From contig JBAOHL010000007.1 of the NCBI GenBank assembly GCA_037045045.1, forward strand, positions 248,001 through 312,000: a stretch of 64,000 nucleotides of DNA, in the 5' to 3' direction. Origin of the DNA: Phosphoribacter sp037045045 (GTDB lineage Bacteria; Actinomycetota; Actinomycetes; Actinomycetales; Dermatophilaceae). Numbering within the stretch: the first letter of the stretch is position 1; every line of letters begins with the position of its first letter. Position numbers and translations under genes: made by a program. Positions 34,925 through 45,523 of this stretch are shown here, piece after piece. The notes below the pieces were generated by a model that was not told the DNA's origin, ran no database searches, and saw nothing but the letters and a program-made list of their open reading frames with translations.

Positions 34925-35707
34925 GTGATCGACACCTGGGACCCGGGGCAGTACCTGACGTACGCCGACGAACGGGCCCGCCCGTTCGTGGACCTGCTCG
35001 CCCGCGTCGAACACGCCGATCCGCGCCTCGTCGTCGACCTCGGTGCCGGACCCGGCAACCTCACCGTGTCGCTCGCCGCCCGATGGCCCGGCGCGCAGGT
35101 CGTCGGCGTCGATGATTCGCCCTCGATGGTCGCCGCGGCGCGGCGCGACCACGGCGGGCCGGTGCGCTTCGAGCAGGCCGACCTGCGCGACTGGACGCCA
35201 CCGGCGCCGGTCGACGTCCTCGTGTCGAACGCGACCCTGCACTGGGTGCCCGAGCATCTGCGCCTGCTGCCGACGTTGCTCGGCTCCCTCGCCCCGGGCG
35301 GGGTCCTCGCGGTCCAGGTGCCCGGCGACTTCGAGGCCCCACTGCACGTCATCCGCCGCGAGCTGGCCGCCACCGCCCCGTATGCCGCGCACCTCACCGA
35401 CCTGCCGAACCCCCGGTCGCACAACCCGCAGGACTACCTGCACGCCCTCGCCCCCATCGCCGAGACCGTCGACGCCTGGGAGACGACCTACCTGCACGTG
35501 CTGTCCGGACCGGACCCGGTGTTCGAGTGGACCACGGGCACCGGCGCCCGCCCCACCCTGGCCGCGCTGCCGCCGGACCTTCGGGAAAGCTTCGCCGCGC
35601 AGTTCGCGCAACGCCTGCGCGCGGCATACCCGCCGGAGTCCTACGGCACCGTCCTGCCGTTCCGCCGGGTGTTCGTCGTGGCCCGCAAGGCGCCTGCGAA
35701 GATGTGA
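34925..35707 (+). CDS. tam: Trans-aconitate 2-methyltransferase-like SAM methyltransferase
   Basis: A 260-residue class I methyltransferase. Motif I is VVDLGAGPGNLTVSLAARWP (about residues 38-57), followed by VVGVDDSPSMVAAA and VLVSNATLHWVPEHLRLLP. The start WDPGQYLTYADERARPFVDL and the segment VQVPGDFEAPLHVIRREL are typical of Tam, which methylates trans-aconitate, an inhibitor of aconitase. A likely repressor-controlled, leaderless promoter lies upstream. It is followed after three bases by a thioesterase-like gene. Confidence 0.85.
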   Translation: MIDTWDPGQYLTYADERARPFVDLLARVEHADPRLVVDLGAGPGNLTVSLAARWPGAQVVGVDDSPSMVAAARRDHGGPVRFEQADLRDWTPPAPVDVLVSNATLHWVPEHLRLLPTLLGSLAPGGVLAVQVPGDFEAPLHVIRRELAATAPYAAHLTDLPNPRSHNPQDYLHALAPIAETVDAWETTYLHVLSGPDPVFEWTTGTGARPTLAALPPDLRESFAAQFAQRLRAAYPPESYGTVLPFRRVFVVARKAPAKM

Positions 35708-35710
35708 GGC

Positions 35711-36661
35711 ATGACGCCGTCCGAGTTCGACTCCGGCATCGCCGTGCAGTGCGACGGCGACGACACGATGTGGCACGGGGTGCTCGACGACGGGTGGGGG
35801 ATCCACGGCGCGATCAACGGCGGCATCCTCATGGCGATGGGCGCCAACGCCCTGCGCCAGATGCTCACCGAGGCCCGCGGTCACCCCGATCCGCTGGCGT
35901 TCAGCGCGTACTTCCTCTCGGCGGCCAACGCCGGCGGCGTCACCCTGCTCACCGAGCAACTGCGCACCGGGCGGACGATGACCACGGCCCAGGTGTCGAT
36001 CACCCAACGCGGCAAGGACGGGCGTCGCGAGGAGAAGATGCGGGCCATCGGGACGTTCGGCAACGTCAAGACGAGCGAGCTGCCGGTGTTGCGCGAGGAG
36101 CCCGCCCCGGCGATGCCGCCGCCGCAGGAGTGCATCGGGCGGGACAACGCCCCGGAGATCCTCCTGCATACCAACCTCATGTCCCGGATGGACCTGCGCT
36201 TCGAGCCGGCCTCGATCGGCTGGCTGCAGGGCAAACCCTCGCAGCAGGGCCGGATGATGGCCTGGCACAAGCTCGCCGACGGCCGAGAGCCCGACGTCCT
36301 GTCGTTGCTCTGGGCGCTGGACTCGCTGCCGCCGGTCGCCCACGACCTTGGCCTTGTCGGATGGACCCCGACCCTGGAGTTCACCGCGCACATCCGCGGC
36401 CACCCGGCGCCGGGGTGGCTCCAGTTCGTCCTCACCACCCAGAACGTCTCCGGCGGGCTCATGGAGGAGGACGCAAAGATCTGGGACAGCACCGGCCGGC
36501 TCGTCGCCCTCTCGCGGCAGCTGTGCGCGTGGCGTCAGGTGCCGCCCGACACACACCACCCTGCGCCGGCCACCGCGTCGATCACCGCGACGGCGTCGGC
36601 CACCTCCCCGCCGGCGGCCGCGGAGCGGACCGACGCCGAGACCAGCGCCGCGCCCGCGTAG
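35711..36661 (+). CDS. Acyl-CoA thioesterase family protein, paralogue of the gene at 24908
   Basis: A 316-residue double-hotdog protein: DGWGIHGAINGGILMAMGAN, then DPLAFSAYFLSAANAGGVTL, and in the second half MMAWHKLADGREPDVLSLLW and NVSGGLMEEDAKIWDSTGR. It parallels the gene at 24908 almost segment by segment. The last 45 residues are an Ala/Thr/Pro tail absent from the paralogue. It is three bases from tam, so the two are probably cotranscribed. Its TAG stop is also part of the ychF -10 element. Confidence 0.85.
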   Translation: MTPSEFDSGIAVQCDGDDTMWHGVLDDGWGIHGAINGGILMAMGANALRQMLTEARGHPDPLAFSAYFLSAANAGGVTLLTEQLRTGRTMTTAQVSITQRGKDGRREEKMRAIGTFGNVKTSELPVLREEPAPAMPPPQECIGRDNAPEILLHTNLMSRMDLRFEPASIGWLQGKPSQQGRMMAWHKLADGREPDVLSLLWALDSLPPVAHDLGLVGWTPTLEFTAHIRGHPAPGWLQFVLTTQNVSGGLMEEDAKIWDSTGRLVALSRQLCAWRQVPPDTHHPAPATASITATASATSPPAAAERTDAETSAAPA

Positions 36662-36664
36662 ACT
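36659..36664 (+). promoter_or_regulatory. -10 element TAGACT of ychF
   Basis: TAGACT lies nine bases before GTG 36674, so ychF may be leaderless. Its first three bases are the stop codon of the upstream gene. Confidence 0.4.
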
Positions 36665-36673
36665 CCCCCGTCC

Positions 36674-37777
36674 GTGGCCCTCACCATCGGCATCGTCGGT
36701 CTGCCCAACGTCGGCAAGTCCACGCTCTTCAACGCCCTGACCAACAACGACGTCCTCGCGGCGAACTACCCCTTCGCGACGATCGAGCCCAATGTCGGCG
36801 TCGTCCCCCTGCCCGACCCGCGGCTGTATCGGCTCGCGGAGATCTTCGAATCCGAGCGCATCGTGGCGGCCACGGTGTCCTTCGTCGACATCGCCGGGAT
36901 CGTTCGGGGCGCCTCCCGGGGGGAGGGGCTCGGCAACACCTTCCTCGCCCACATCCGCGAGGCCGACGCGATCTGCCAGGTCGTCCGGGTCTTCGCCGAC
37001 GACGACGTCGCGCACGTCGAGGGCCGGGTGTCCCCGACCTCGGACGTGGAGACCATCGAGACCGAGTTGTGTCTGGCCGACCTGCAGACCCTCGAGCGGG
37101 CCGTCCCGAGGTTGGAGAAGGAGGCGCGTCTGGCCAAGGAGCGGCGCGCGGCATACGACAACGCCGTCGCGGCCCGTGCGTGCCTGGAGGCCGGGCAGAC
37201 CCTGTATGCCGGGCACGCGGCGTACGGGGTCGACCTCGCCGCCGCCCGGGAGCTGTCGCTGTTGACGACCAAGCCCTTCGTCTACGTCTTCAACGTCGAT
37301 GAGGACCAGCTCGCCGACGCCGACCTCGCCGCCCGGCTGGCGGCGTCGGTGGCGCCCGCCGACAGCGTCGTGCTCGACGCCAAGCTCGAGGCCGACCTCG
37401 CCGAACTCGACGAGGCCGAGGCGCGCGAACTGCTCGAATCGGTCGGGGTGGCCGAGCCCGGGCTGCACCAGTTGGCCCGTGTCGGGTTCCACACCCTCGG
37501 GCTGGCGACCTTCCTCACCGCCGGGCCCAAGGAGTCGCGCGCCTGGACGATCCGCCAGGGGTGGACCGCGCCCCAGGCGGCGGGCGTCATCCACACCGAC
37601 TTCCAACGGGGGTTCGTCAAGGCCGAGGTGGTGTCCTTCGACGCGTTGGACGCCGCCGGGTCGATGGCCGCGGCGCGGGCCGCCGGCAAGGTCCGCATCG
37701 AAGGCAAGGACTACGTCATGGCCGACGGCGACGTCGTGGAGTTCCGCAGCGGGCTCGCGTCCGGCGGGCGCAACTGA
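36674..37777 (+). CDS. ychF: Redox-regulated ATPase YchF (OBG family)
   Basis: A 367-residue P-loop protein. G1 is GLPNVGKST (residues 8-16), with G3 DIAGIVRGASRGEGLGN and a NVDE motif (VFNVDEDQ) replacing NKxD, which gives YchF its ATP preference. The C-terminal TGS-like domain ends with KVRIEGKDYVMADGDVVEFR. YchF binds the ribosome and affects the oxidative stress response. It has a GTG start. Confidence 0.97.
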   Translation: MALTIGIVGLPNVGKSTLFNALTNNDVLAANYPFATIEPNVGVVPLPDPRLYRLAEIFESERIVAATVSFVDIAGIVRGASRGEGLGNTFLAHIREADAICQVVRVFADDDVAHVEGRVSPTSDVETIETELCLADLQTLERAVPRLEKEARLAKERRAAYDNAVAARACLEAGQTLYAGHAAYGVDLAAARELSLLTTKPFVYVFNVDEDQLADADLAARLAASVAPADSVVLDAKLEADLAELDEAEARELLESVGVAEPGLHQLARVGFHTLGLATFLTAGPKESRAWTIRQGWTAPQAAGVIHTDFQRGFVKAEVVSFDALDAAGSMAAARAAGKVRIEGKDYVMADGDVVEFRSGLASGGRN

Positions 37778-37877
37778 GCACGCCCACTCACCTCGGCCGG
37801 GAAACCCCGAACTTCGCCGGGGAGAGCTTGCTGCTCTGTCAAACTAGGTCGTCCATGTCCGAAGGAGCCCGCACCTC

Positions 37878-39371
37878 GTGTCGTCCTCGCCCGCGGAGCT
37901 AGTGCCGACTGGCCCGCAGATGTCTGCGGTCGAGCGGTGGGCGTTCGCGGCCGGCGACTGCTTCGGCGGTGGCGCGGCGGCGACCATCGCCGTGCTCTAC
38001 CTCTTCTACCTCACCGACATCCTCGGCATGGCCCCGGGGATGGCCGGCATGACGATCCTCGTCTCGAAGATCTGGGACGCCCTCAACCACCCGCTCATGG
38101 GGCTCATCACCGACCGTACCCGCACCAAGTGGGGGCGGCGCCGGCCGTGGATCCTCGGGGGAGCCGTGCTCATCCCGCCGGGGATGGCGGCGCTCTGGGC
38201 GCCGATCGGGGACTGGAACGACGGCGCCAAGCTCTGGTTCGTCATCATCGCCCACCTGGCCTGGACGACTATCGCGAGCATCGTCGCCGTCCCGTACGCC
38301 TCGCTCAGCGCCGAGGTGACGACCTATCCGGCCGAACGGAACCGGGTCAACGTCATGCGCCTGGCATTCGCGACCCTCTCCGGAGCAGGCTCGACGCTGG
38401 TCATGTCGATCCTCGTCGCCGACTTCAAGGCCGGCTCGCTGACCATCACCCAGCTCTACCTCAGTCTCATCTTCGGCTTCGGGTTGTTCTTCGCGGTGCC
38501 GTTGCTCGGGGTGGCGCTGCACACCCATGAGCGAGCGCCCATCCCCGGGCACCTCGAGAAGCTGTCCGTCAAGGCCGTCGTGGCGCCCCTGCGCCTGCGG
38601 TCCTTCCGGTATCTCACGGTGATGTATCTCTGCCCGGCCATCAGCATCGACATCGTCACCGCGGTCATCCTCTACTACGCCCTGTATGCCGTTCCCGGCC
38701 TTCGGTCGGTGACCTTCCTCGCGGTGTTCGTCGCCGTGACCCTGACGATGTTCCCCATCCTCATCCGCCTGGTGGGCCGGGTCAGCAAGAACGTCATCTA
38801 CTATCGAGCCCTGCCGCTGAGCATCGCGGCCATGTGCGTCATCGCCCTGTACCCGCCGCACCTGCCGCACTGGCCGGTCTACGTCCTCGCCGGAGTGTTG
38901 GCAGTGGGCCTCGGGGCCGCCCAGATCACGGTGTGGGTGATGTTCCCCGACGTCGTGGACGATGGCGAACTGCGGCTGGGGTCCCGAGACGCCGGTGCCT
39001 TCAGTGGGCTGCTCGTCCTCGTTCGCGCGCTGGCCTCGGCGCTGGCCATCCAGATCCTCAGCCTGGTGCTGGAACTCACCGGATACCAACAGTCTCGCCA
39101 TGGGCAGTTCGGCGCGGTGCAGCCGCCCTCGGCGATCTGGGGGATCCGGCTGTCGATGATGCTGTCCGTCGCGGTGTTCATGGGCATCGGCTACCTCGTG
39201 GCCCGGCGCTACCCGTTGACCAAGTCGGCCGTCGCCCAGTTGCACGACGACCTCGAGCGCGCCCGTGAGGAGCGCGATGTCGTGGAAGCCGAGGGGACTC
39301 ACCGCTCTGCCCATCACGACGCGGCAGGCGCCGGCACGCCGGGGCCGGACACCGCGGCGGACGGAGCCTGA
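37878..39371 (+). CDS. MFS transporter of the glycoside-pentoside-hexuronide:cation symporter family
   Basis: A 497-residue protein with about 12 transmembrane segments. The N-terminal pattern FAAGDCFGGGAAATIAVLYL, then DALNHPLMGLITDRTRTKWG and RRRPWILGGAV, is the GPH (MelB-like) signature with its loop 2-3 motif. It probably imports a glycoside with a cation; the sugar is unknown and no catabolic genes lie next to it. GAAGGAG precedes GTG 37878. The C-terminal 35 residues are a hydrophilic tail. Confidence 0.9.
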   Translation: MSSSPAELVPTGPQMSAVERWAFAAGDCFGGGAAATIAVLYLFYLTDILGMAPGMAGMTILVSKIWDALNHPLMGLITDRTRTKWGRRRPWILGGAVLIPPGMAALWAPIGDWNDGAKLWFVIIAHLAWTTIASIVAVPYASLSAEVTTYPAERNRVNVMRLAFATLSGAGSTLVMSILVADFKAGSLTITQLYLSLIFGFGLFFAVPLLGVALHTHERAPIPGHLEKLSVKAVVAPLRLRSFRYLTVMYLCPAISIDIVTAVILYYALYAVPGLRSVTFLAVFVAVTLTMFPILIRLVGRVSKNVIYYRALPLSIAAMCVIALYPPHLPHWPVYVLAGVLAVGLGAAQITVWVMFPDVVDDGELRLGSRDAGAFSGLLVLVRALASALAIQILSLVLELTGYQQSRHGQFGAVQPPSAIWGIRLSMMLSVAVFMGIGYLVARRYPLTKSAVAQLHDDLERAREERDVVEAEGTHRSAHHDAAGAGTPGPDTAADGA

Positions 39372-39489
39372 GCCTGCGCCGGCGTGGCGGGCCGGTAAAG
39401 CGCCGGGTGGGCCGCCACTCGGTCCTACTCTCCAAGAGTCAGGGCCGGGCCCGGCGTGGGCGCGGACCGCTTCGTCGGAAGGACCCCGA

Positions 39490-39672
39490 ATGGCTGGGAA
39501 GTTCGAGCTCTACAAGGACAAGGCCGGCAAGTTCCGGTTCCGCCTCAAGGCAAGCAACGGCCAGGTCATTGCCACGGGGGAGGCGTACGAGACGAAGAAG
39601 AGCGCACTCAACGGCATCGACTCGATCCGGCGCAACGCCCCCGACGCGTCGCTCGACGACCAGACGGCCTGA
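39490..39672 (+). CDS. DUF1508 (YegP-like) small protein
   Basis: A 60-residue protein: FELYKDKAGKFRFRLKASNG, then IATGEAYETKKSALNGIDSI and RNAPDASLDDQT. This is one complete DUF1508 unit, as in YegP. The function is unknown. It is probably transcribed alone and is followed at once by a strong hairpin. Confidence 0.92.
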   Translation: MAGKFELYKDKAGKFRFRLKASNGQVIATGEAYETKKSALNGIDSIRRNAPDASLDDQTA

Positions 39673-39696
39673 CGCCGGCCACGTCGACGGCCGCGC

Positions 39697-39734
39697 GATG
39701 AACCCGACCCGGACCCGGCCGGGTCGGGTTCATC
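39697..39734. terminator. Hairpin after the DUF1508 gene
   Basis: Arms GATGAACCCGACCCGG and CCGGGTCGGGTTCATC are exact complements of 16 bp around an ACCCGG loop. It starts 24 nt after the stop codon and is the longest perfect short-loop stem that I noticed as a terminator in the window. Confidence 0.85.
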
Positions 39735-39809
39735 GTCTCTGGCTCCGAGCGGGCCTGTGGCCGGCGCTCGCCAGCCGGACGTGGCTGCCGCGGCCCGGAG
39801 CCCGCGGCA

Positions 39810-39815
39810 TACCCT
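39810..39815 (+). promoter_or_regulatory. -10 element TACCCT, probably giving a leaderless argF mRNA
   Basis: TACCCT ends six bases before ATG 39822 and there is no Shine-Dalgarno site. The -10 overlaps a copy of the dispersed GGCATAC motif. Confidence 0.45.
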
Positions 39816-39821
39816 CGGGCA

Positions 39822-40826
39822 ATGGACCTCACCGGCCGGCATTTCGTCAAGGAGATCGACCTCTCGCCCGCCGAATGGATCGGTCTCGTCGACCTCACGG
39901 CCGAGCTCAAGGCGGCCCGTCGGGACGGACGCGAGGCACGTGTCCTCGTCGGCAAGACGATCGCGTTGATCTTCGAGAAGACCTCGACCCGCACCCGCTG
40001 TGCCTTCGAGGTCGCGGCATACCACCTCGGTGCCGAGCTGACGTATCTCGACCCCAGCGGCAGCCAACTCGGGCACAAGGAATCGGCGAAGGACACCGCC
40101 CGGGTGCTCGGGCGGCTGTACGACGGGATCGAGTTCCGGGGGTCGGATCACCGCGAGGTCGAGACCCTGGCGGAGTATGCCGGGGTGCCGGTCTACAACG
40201 GCCTCACCGACATGTGGCACCCCACCCAGTCGCTGTGCGACGTCGTGACGATGGGGGAGCATTGCGCGAAGCCCCTGAGCGAGGTCGCCTTCGCCTACGT
40301 CGGCGATGCCCGGTACAACATGGGCAACTCGCTGCTTGTCGCCGGGGCCATGTCGGGGATGGATACCCGCATCGTCGCCCCCCAGTCGCTCTGGCCGACC
40401 GGCGAGGTGCTCGCCCACGCGCGGGAGTCGGCCCGTCGCACGGGTGCGCGGATCACCGTCACCGACGACCTCGACGCGGGGGTGGCCGGGGTGGACTTCG
40501 TGCACACCGATGTCTGGGTGTCGATGGGCGAACCCGAGGACGTCTGGGCCGAACGCATTGGCCAACTCACCCCGTACCAGGTGACCACCGAGGTCCTGGC
40601 CGCCAGCGGCAATCCGCAGGTCAAGTTCATGCACTGCTTGCCTTCGTTCCACAACCGTGAGACGGCGGTGGGGGAGCGGATCTTCCGGGAGTTCGGCCTG
40701 TCGGCCATGGAGGTCACCGACGAGGTCTTCGAATCCGCGGCGTCGATCGTCTTCGACCAAAGCGAGAACCGGATGCACACCATCAAGGCCGTGCTCGCGG
40801 CGACCCTCGCCGGCGCCTCGGTCTGA
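39822..40826 (+). CDS. argF: Ornithine carbamoyltransferase
   Basis: A 334-residue enzyme that makes citrulline from ornithine and carbamoyl phosphate. The carbamoyl-phosphate loop is EKTSTRTRCAFEVAA (Ser-Thr-Arg-Thr-Arg), followed by WHPTQSLCDVV and the ornithine-binding HCLPSFH. The length fits the E. coli/ArcB-like group rather than the shorter 305-residue ArgF type. No other arginine or deiminase genes are nearby, so an anabolic or catabolic role cannot be decided. The symbol is therefore generic. Confidence 0.93.
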   Translation: MDLTGRHFVKEIDLSPAEWIGLVDLTAELKAARRDGREARVLVGKTIALIFEKTSTRTRCAFEVAAYHLGAELTYLDPSGSQLGHKESAKDTARVLGRLYDGIEFRGSDHREVETLAEYAGVPVYNGLTDMWHPTQSLCDVVTMGEHCAKPLSEVAFAYVGDARYNMGNSLLVAGAMSGMDTRIVAPQSLWPTGEVLAHARESARRTGARITVTDDLDAGVAGVDFVHTDVWVSMGEPEDVWAERIGQLTPYQVTTEVLAASGNPQVKFMHCLPSFHNRETAVGERIFREFGLSAMEVTDEVFESAASIVFDQSENRMHTIKAVLAATLAGASV

Positions 40827-40829
40827 CAC

Positions 40830-40990
40830 GGTGGGCCCGTCGGGGCCGTCGGGGCCGTCGTGGCCGTCGTGGCCCGTCGTGCCAGTCGTGGCCCGTCGTG
40901 CCAGTCGTGGCTCGTCGTGCCAGCCGGGGCCGTCGTGGCAGTTCTGCCACGTCCTGGCAGGTCCGACGCGTCCTGGCAGGTCCGACCTGC
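40830..40990. repeat. Degenerate 9-10-bp tandem repeat between argF and the VIT-family gene
   Basis: About 16 consecutive units built on GTCGTGGCC, GTCGTGCCA, GTCGGGGCC and GTCCTGGCAG. The composite 19-mer GTCGTGGCCCGTCGTGCCA occurs in slightly varied form three times, and CGTCCTGGCAGGTCCGA occurs twice. It also holds the palindrome GTGGCAG-TT-CTGCCAC at 40935-40950. It lies between two convergent genes and no gene is supported here. Confidence 0.75.
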
Positions 40991-41043
40991 CCCGATACGA
41001 CGCAACTGCCACACCATTGCGAGTCGGGCCGGCGTCGGAGCAC

Positions 41044-41760
41044 CTACAGGGAGCGCCCGACCAGCGCTCCGATCCCGTAGGTCAGGGTCATCGCCAGCCA
41101 ACCGCCGACGACGTTGCGAGCCACCGGACGGCGCCATCCGGACCCGCCGAGTCGAGCGCTGAGGACCCCGGTCAGCGCGAGGGCGCCGACGACGCCGGCC
41201 ACCGTCGCCGGGAGCCGGATCGACTCCGGGACCAGCGTGATGACCAAGAGCGGCAAGACCGCTCCGAGCGCGAAGGACACGACCGAGGCGAGGGCCGCTT
41301 GCCATGGGCTGGTGAGGTTCTCCGGGTCGATCTGTAACTCGACCTCGGCGTGCGCGGCCAGCGCATCGTGTGCGGTGAGTTCGACGGCTACCCGGTGGGC
41401 GAGGTCGGGCGTCAGGCCCTTGCCCTGGTAGATCGCGGTGAGCTCGGCCAGCTCCGCTTCGGGCATCTCGGCCAGTTCGCGACGTTCCTTGTGCAACAGG
41501 GCGCGTTCGGTGTCGCGTTGGGTGCTCACCGACACGTACTCGCCGACGCCCATCGAGAAGGCGCCGGCGCTGAGCCCCGCGATGCCGGCGGTGAGGACGG
41601 CGGTGCGGTCGGTCGTCGCGCCGGCCACCCCGACGACGAGCCCGGCCACCGAGACGATGCCGTCGTTGGCGCCGAGGACAGCGGCACGCAACGCGTTGAG
41701 TCTGCTGCCGTGCGAGCCGGTATGCCGTTCGCCGCGGTGTCTCGGATCCGCCACCCGCAC
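41044..41760 (-). CDS. VIT/CCC1-family iron or manganese transporter
   Basis: A 238-residue membrane protein starting at GTG 41760. The N-terminal NALRAAVLGANDGIVSVAGL and SMGVGEYVSVSTQRDTERAL are the family's first two helices with conserved metal-binding residues. About five membrane segments are visible, the last pair being SIRLPATVAGVVGALALTG and WLAMTLTYGIGALVGRSL. These proteins move Fe2+ or Mn2+ out of the cytoplasm. GTG 41754 is an alternative start. It converges on argF across the repeat. Confidence 0.9.
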   Translation of the reverse strand: MRVADPRHRGERHTGSHGSRLNALRAAVLGANDGIVSVAGLVVGVAGATTDRTAVLTAGIAGLSAGAFSMGVGEYVSVSTQRDTERALLHKERRELAEMPEAELAELTAIYQGKGLTPDLAHRVAVELTAHDALAAHAEVELQIDPENLTSPWQAALASVVSFALGAVLPLLVITLVPESIRLPATVAGVVGALALTGVLSARLGGSGWRRPVARNVVGGWLAMTLTYGIGALVGRSL

Positions 41761-41824
41761 AGCGTGCCATGTCCCCGGGCTCGTCCCGGTCGGGGTCTCG
41801 CCGCTGTTCTGCCACCCTGGTGAC

Positions 41825-42265
41825 GTGGACGCACCGAATCGGCTGGTCGTCGGTGCCGCCCTCGTCGACCGGCTCGAGCGGCCGAGTCGGGTGCTGGCCG
41901 CCCGGCGCGTCTCCCCGCCGGAACACGCCGGTGGCTGGGAGTTGCCCGGCGGCAAGGTCGAGCCGGGGGAGTTGCCCCGCGAGGCCCTGGTCCGCGAGCT
42001 CGCCGAGGAACTCGGCGTGACCATCGTCGTCGGCGACCCCGTCCTCGGCCCGGGTCCAGACAGCTCCTGGCCGTTGGGCCGCGGTCTGCGGATGCTCGTC
42101 TGGCTCGCCGAGGTGCGCGACGGCATACCGGCTCCGGGGCCGGACCACGACGCGGTGCGCTGGCTCACCGCCGAGGACCGGTATGCCGTGTCGTGGCTTC
42201 CCGGCGACCTCCCCGTCGTCGAGGCGGTGGCCAGTCGGCTGGTCGGGGACGCCGCCGGACCCTGA
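41825..42265 (+). CDS. NUDIX hydrolase (MutT-like)
   Basis: A 146-residue protein whose NUDIX box is complete: G-x5-E-x7-REL-x-EELGV within GGKVEPGELPREALVREL (about residues 42-59). The N-terminal VVGAALVDRLERPSRVLAAR and the tryptophan-rich middle fit MutT-type pyrophosphatases, which clean oxidised dGTP, though the true substrate is unknown. It ends 13 bases before typA. Confidence 0.9.
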   Translation: MDAPNRLVVGAALVDRLERPSRVLAARRVSPPEHAGGWELPGGKVEPGELPREALVRELAEELGVTIVVGDPVLGPGPDSSWPLGRGLRMLVWLAEVRDGIPAPGPDHDAVRWLTAEDRYAVSWLPGDLPVVEAVASRLVGDAAGP

Positions 42266-42278
42266 GAGACTGGGCGTC

Positions 42279-44189
<1,911 letters not shown>

Positions 44190-44433
44190 CCTCGGGTGGT
44201 ACCCCGGCCGCGTGGGGGGTTCGCGGTGGTTGGCGGTGCGGTTGAGCCGCTCGGGACCGCAAGAAGTCCGGTCCCGGGCCGGCCTTGACGGACAACCCCG
44301 TGGCTCACGCGTCGGTAACGATTCGCCAACCATGCTCGTGCAGGCGGTTGGAGGCCCGGGGGGCCTGTGGCAAGGTATGCCAGGTGTGCAGGGCGCGACG
44401 ACCTCGTCGACGCTCTGAGAAAGGGCGGGACGC

Positions 44434-45438
44434 GTGACACTGACGCCCACGTCATCGCCGGTCGAGCCGGCGACAGTGGAAGCAGCGGCTCCGGTCAAGG
44501 GCATCGAAGGGCTCTCGCTCGGTCGGCTGGCGTTGCGCCGCCTGCGCAAGGACCGACTGACCATGGTTTCCGTCGTCATCGTCGCCGTGTTCCTCCTGCT
44601 GGCGCTGTCGGCGCCGATCCTCACCGCGACGAAGATCCTCGACCCGGAGAGCTTCCACAACGACCTCATTGACGTTCCCTCCGGCGGTCTGCCCATAGGG
44701 TCCTTCGGCGGGATGAGCTGGTCGCACCCGCTGGGCGTCGAGCCGGGGACCGGTCGTGACGTCCTCTCGCGCCTCGTGCTCGGGGTGACCTTCTCGCTCA
44801 TGGTCGCCCTGCTCGCGACGGTCGTCGCAGTCGTCCTCGGGACCGTGGCGGGCATCGTCTCGGGCTTCCTCGGCGGCTGGGTCGACTTCGTCATCAGCCG
44901 GATCGTCGACATGACGCTGTCTTTCCCGCAGACCCTCATGCTCATCGCGCTGTCGGGGATGTTCATCGACCAGTTGACCGAGCGGTTCAAGGTGCCCGCC
45001 GGCAACATGGCGAACGGGGTCTACATCATCCTCGTGCTCGGGTTGTTCGGGTGGCCGTCGTTCGCCCGACTGATCCGCGGGCAGGTGCTCTCGCAGCGGG
45101 AACGCGAGTACGTCGAGGCGGCTCGCAGCCTGGGCGCGCGCAACTCCCGGATCTACTTCAAGGAACTGCTGCCCAACCTCTGGGCGCCGGTCCTCGTCTA
45201 CTTCACGCTCACCCTGCCGCTGTACATCTCGGCGGAGGCGGCCCTGTCCTTCCTCGGCGTCGGCATCAAACCGCCGACCCCGACGTTGGGCAACATCCTC
45301 ACGAACTCGACGAACTACTCGATCGGCGACTTCACCTACTTCTTCTTCCCGGCCGCGATCATCGCCGGCCTGGTGCTGAGCTTCAACCTGCTGGGCGACG
45401 GTTTGCGCGACGCCCTCGACCCGAAGGCGAACCGATGA
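44434..45438 (+). CDS. Dipeptide/oligopeptide ABC transporter permease (DppC/OppC type)
   Basis: A 334-residue permease with six membrane segments. The N-terminal LALRRLRKDRLTMVSVVIVA is typical of the OppC type, and the EAA loop is YVEAARSLGARNSRIYFKEL, which docks on the ATPases. It starts with a GTG after GAAAGGG. Unusually for such operons, the C-type permease comes first, before the binding protein. The 244 bp upstream carry no gene. Confidence 0.93.
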   Translation: MTLTPTSSPVEPATVEAAAPVKGIEGLSLGRLALRRLRKDRLTMVSVVIVAVFLLLALSAPILTATKILDPESFHNDLIDVPSGGLPIGSFGGMSWSHPLGVEPGTGRDVLSRLVLGVTFSLMVALLATVVAVVLGTVAGIVSGFLGGWVDFVISRIVDMTLSFPQTLMLIALSGMFIDQLTERFKVPAGNMANGVYIILVLGLFGWPSFARLIRGQVLSQREREYVEAARSLGARNSRIYFKELLPNLWAPVLVYFTLTLPLYISAEAALSFLGVGIKPPTPTLGNILTNSTNYSIGDFTYFFFPAAIIAGLVLSFNLLGDGLRDALDPKANR

Positions 45439-45523
45439 CGGCTCGCTCGACCGACTCCCTGCGGCGAACCGGCCGCCGGGCGTTGCCTCGCTGCGGCGAT
45501 GCGACACACACGAAGGAGAGTGC

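Noticed and set aside
44281..44321. Promoter TTGACG ... TAACGA before the peptide transporter operon
   Set aside because: The spacing of about 25 bp is too long for a primary sigma-factor promoter.
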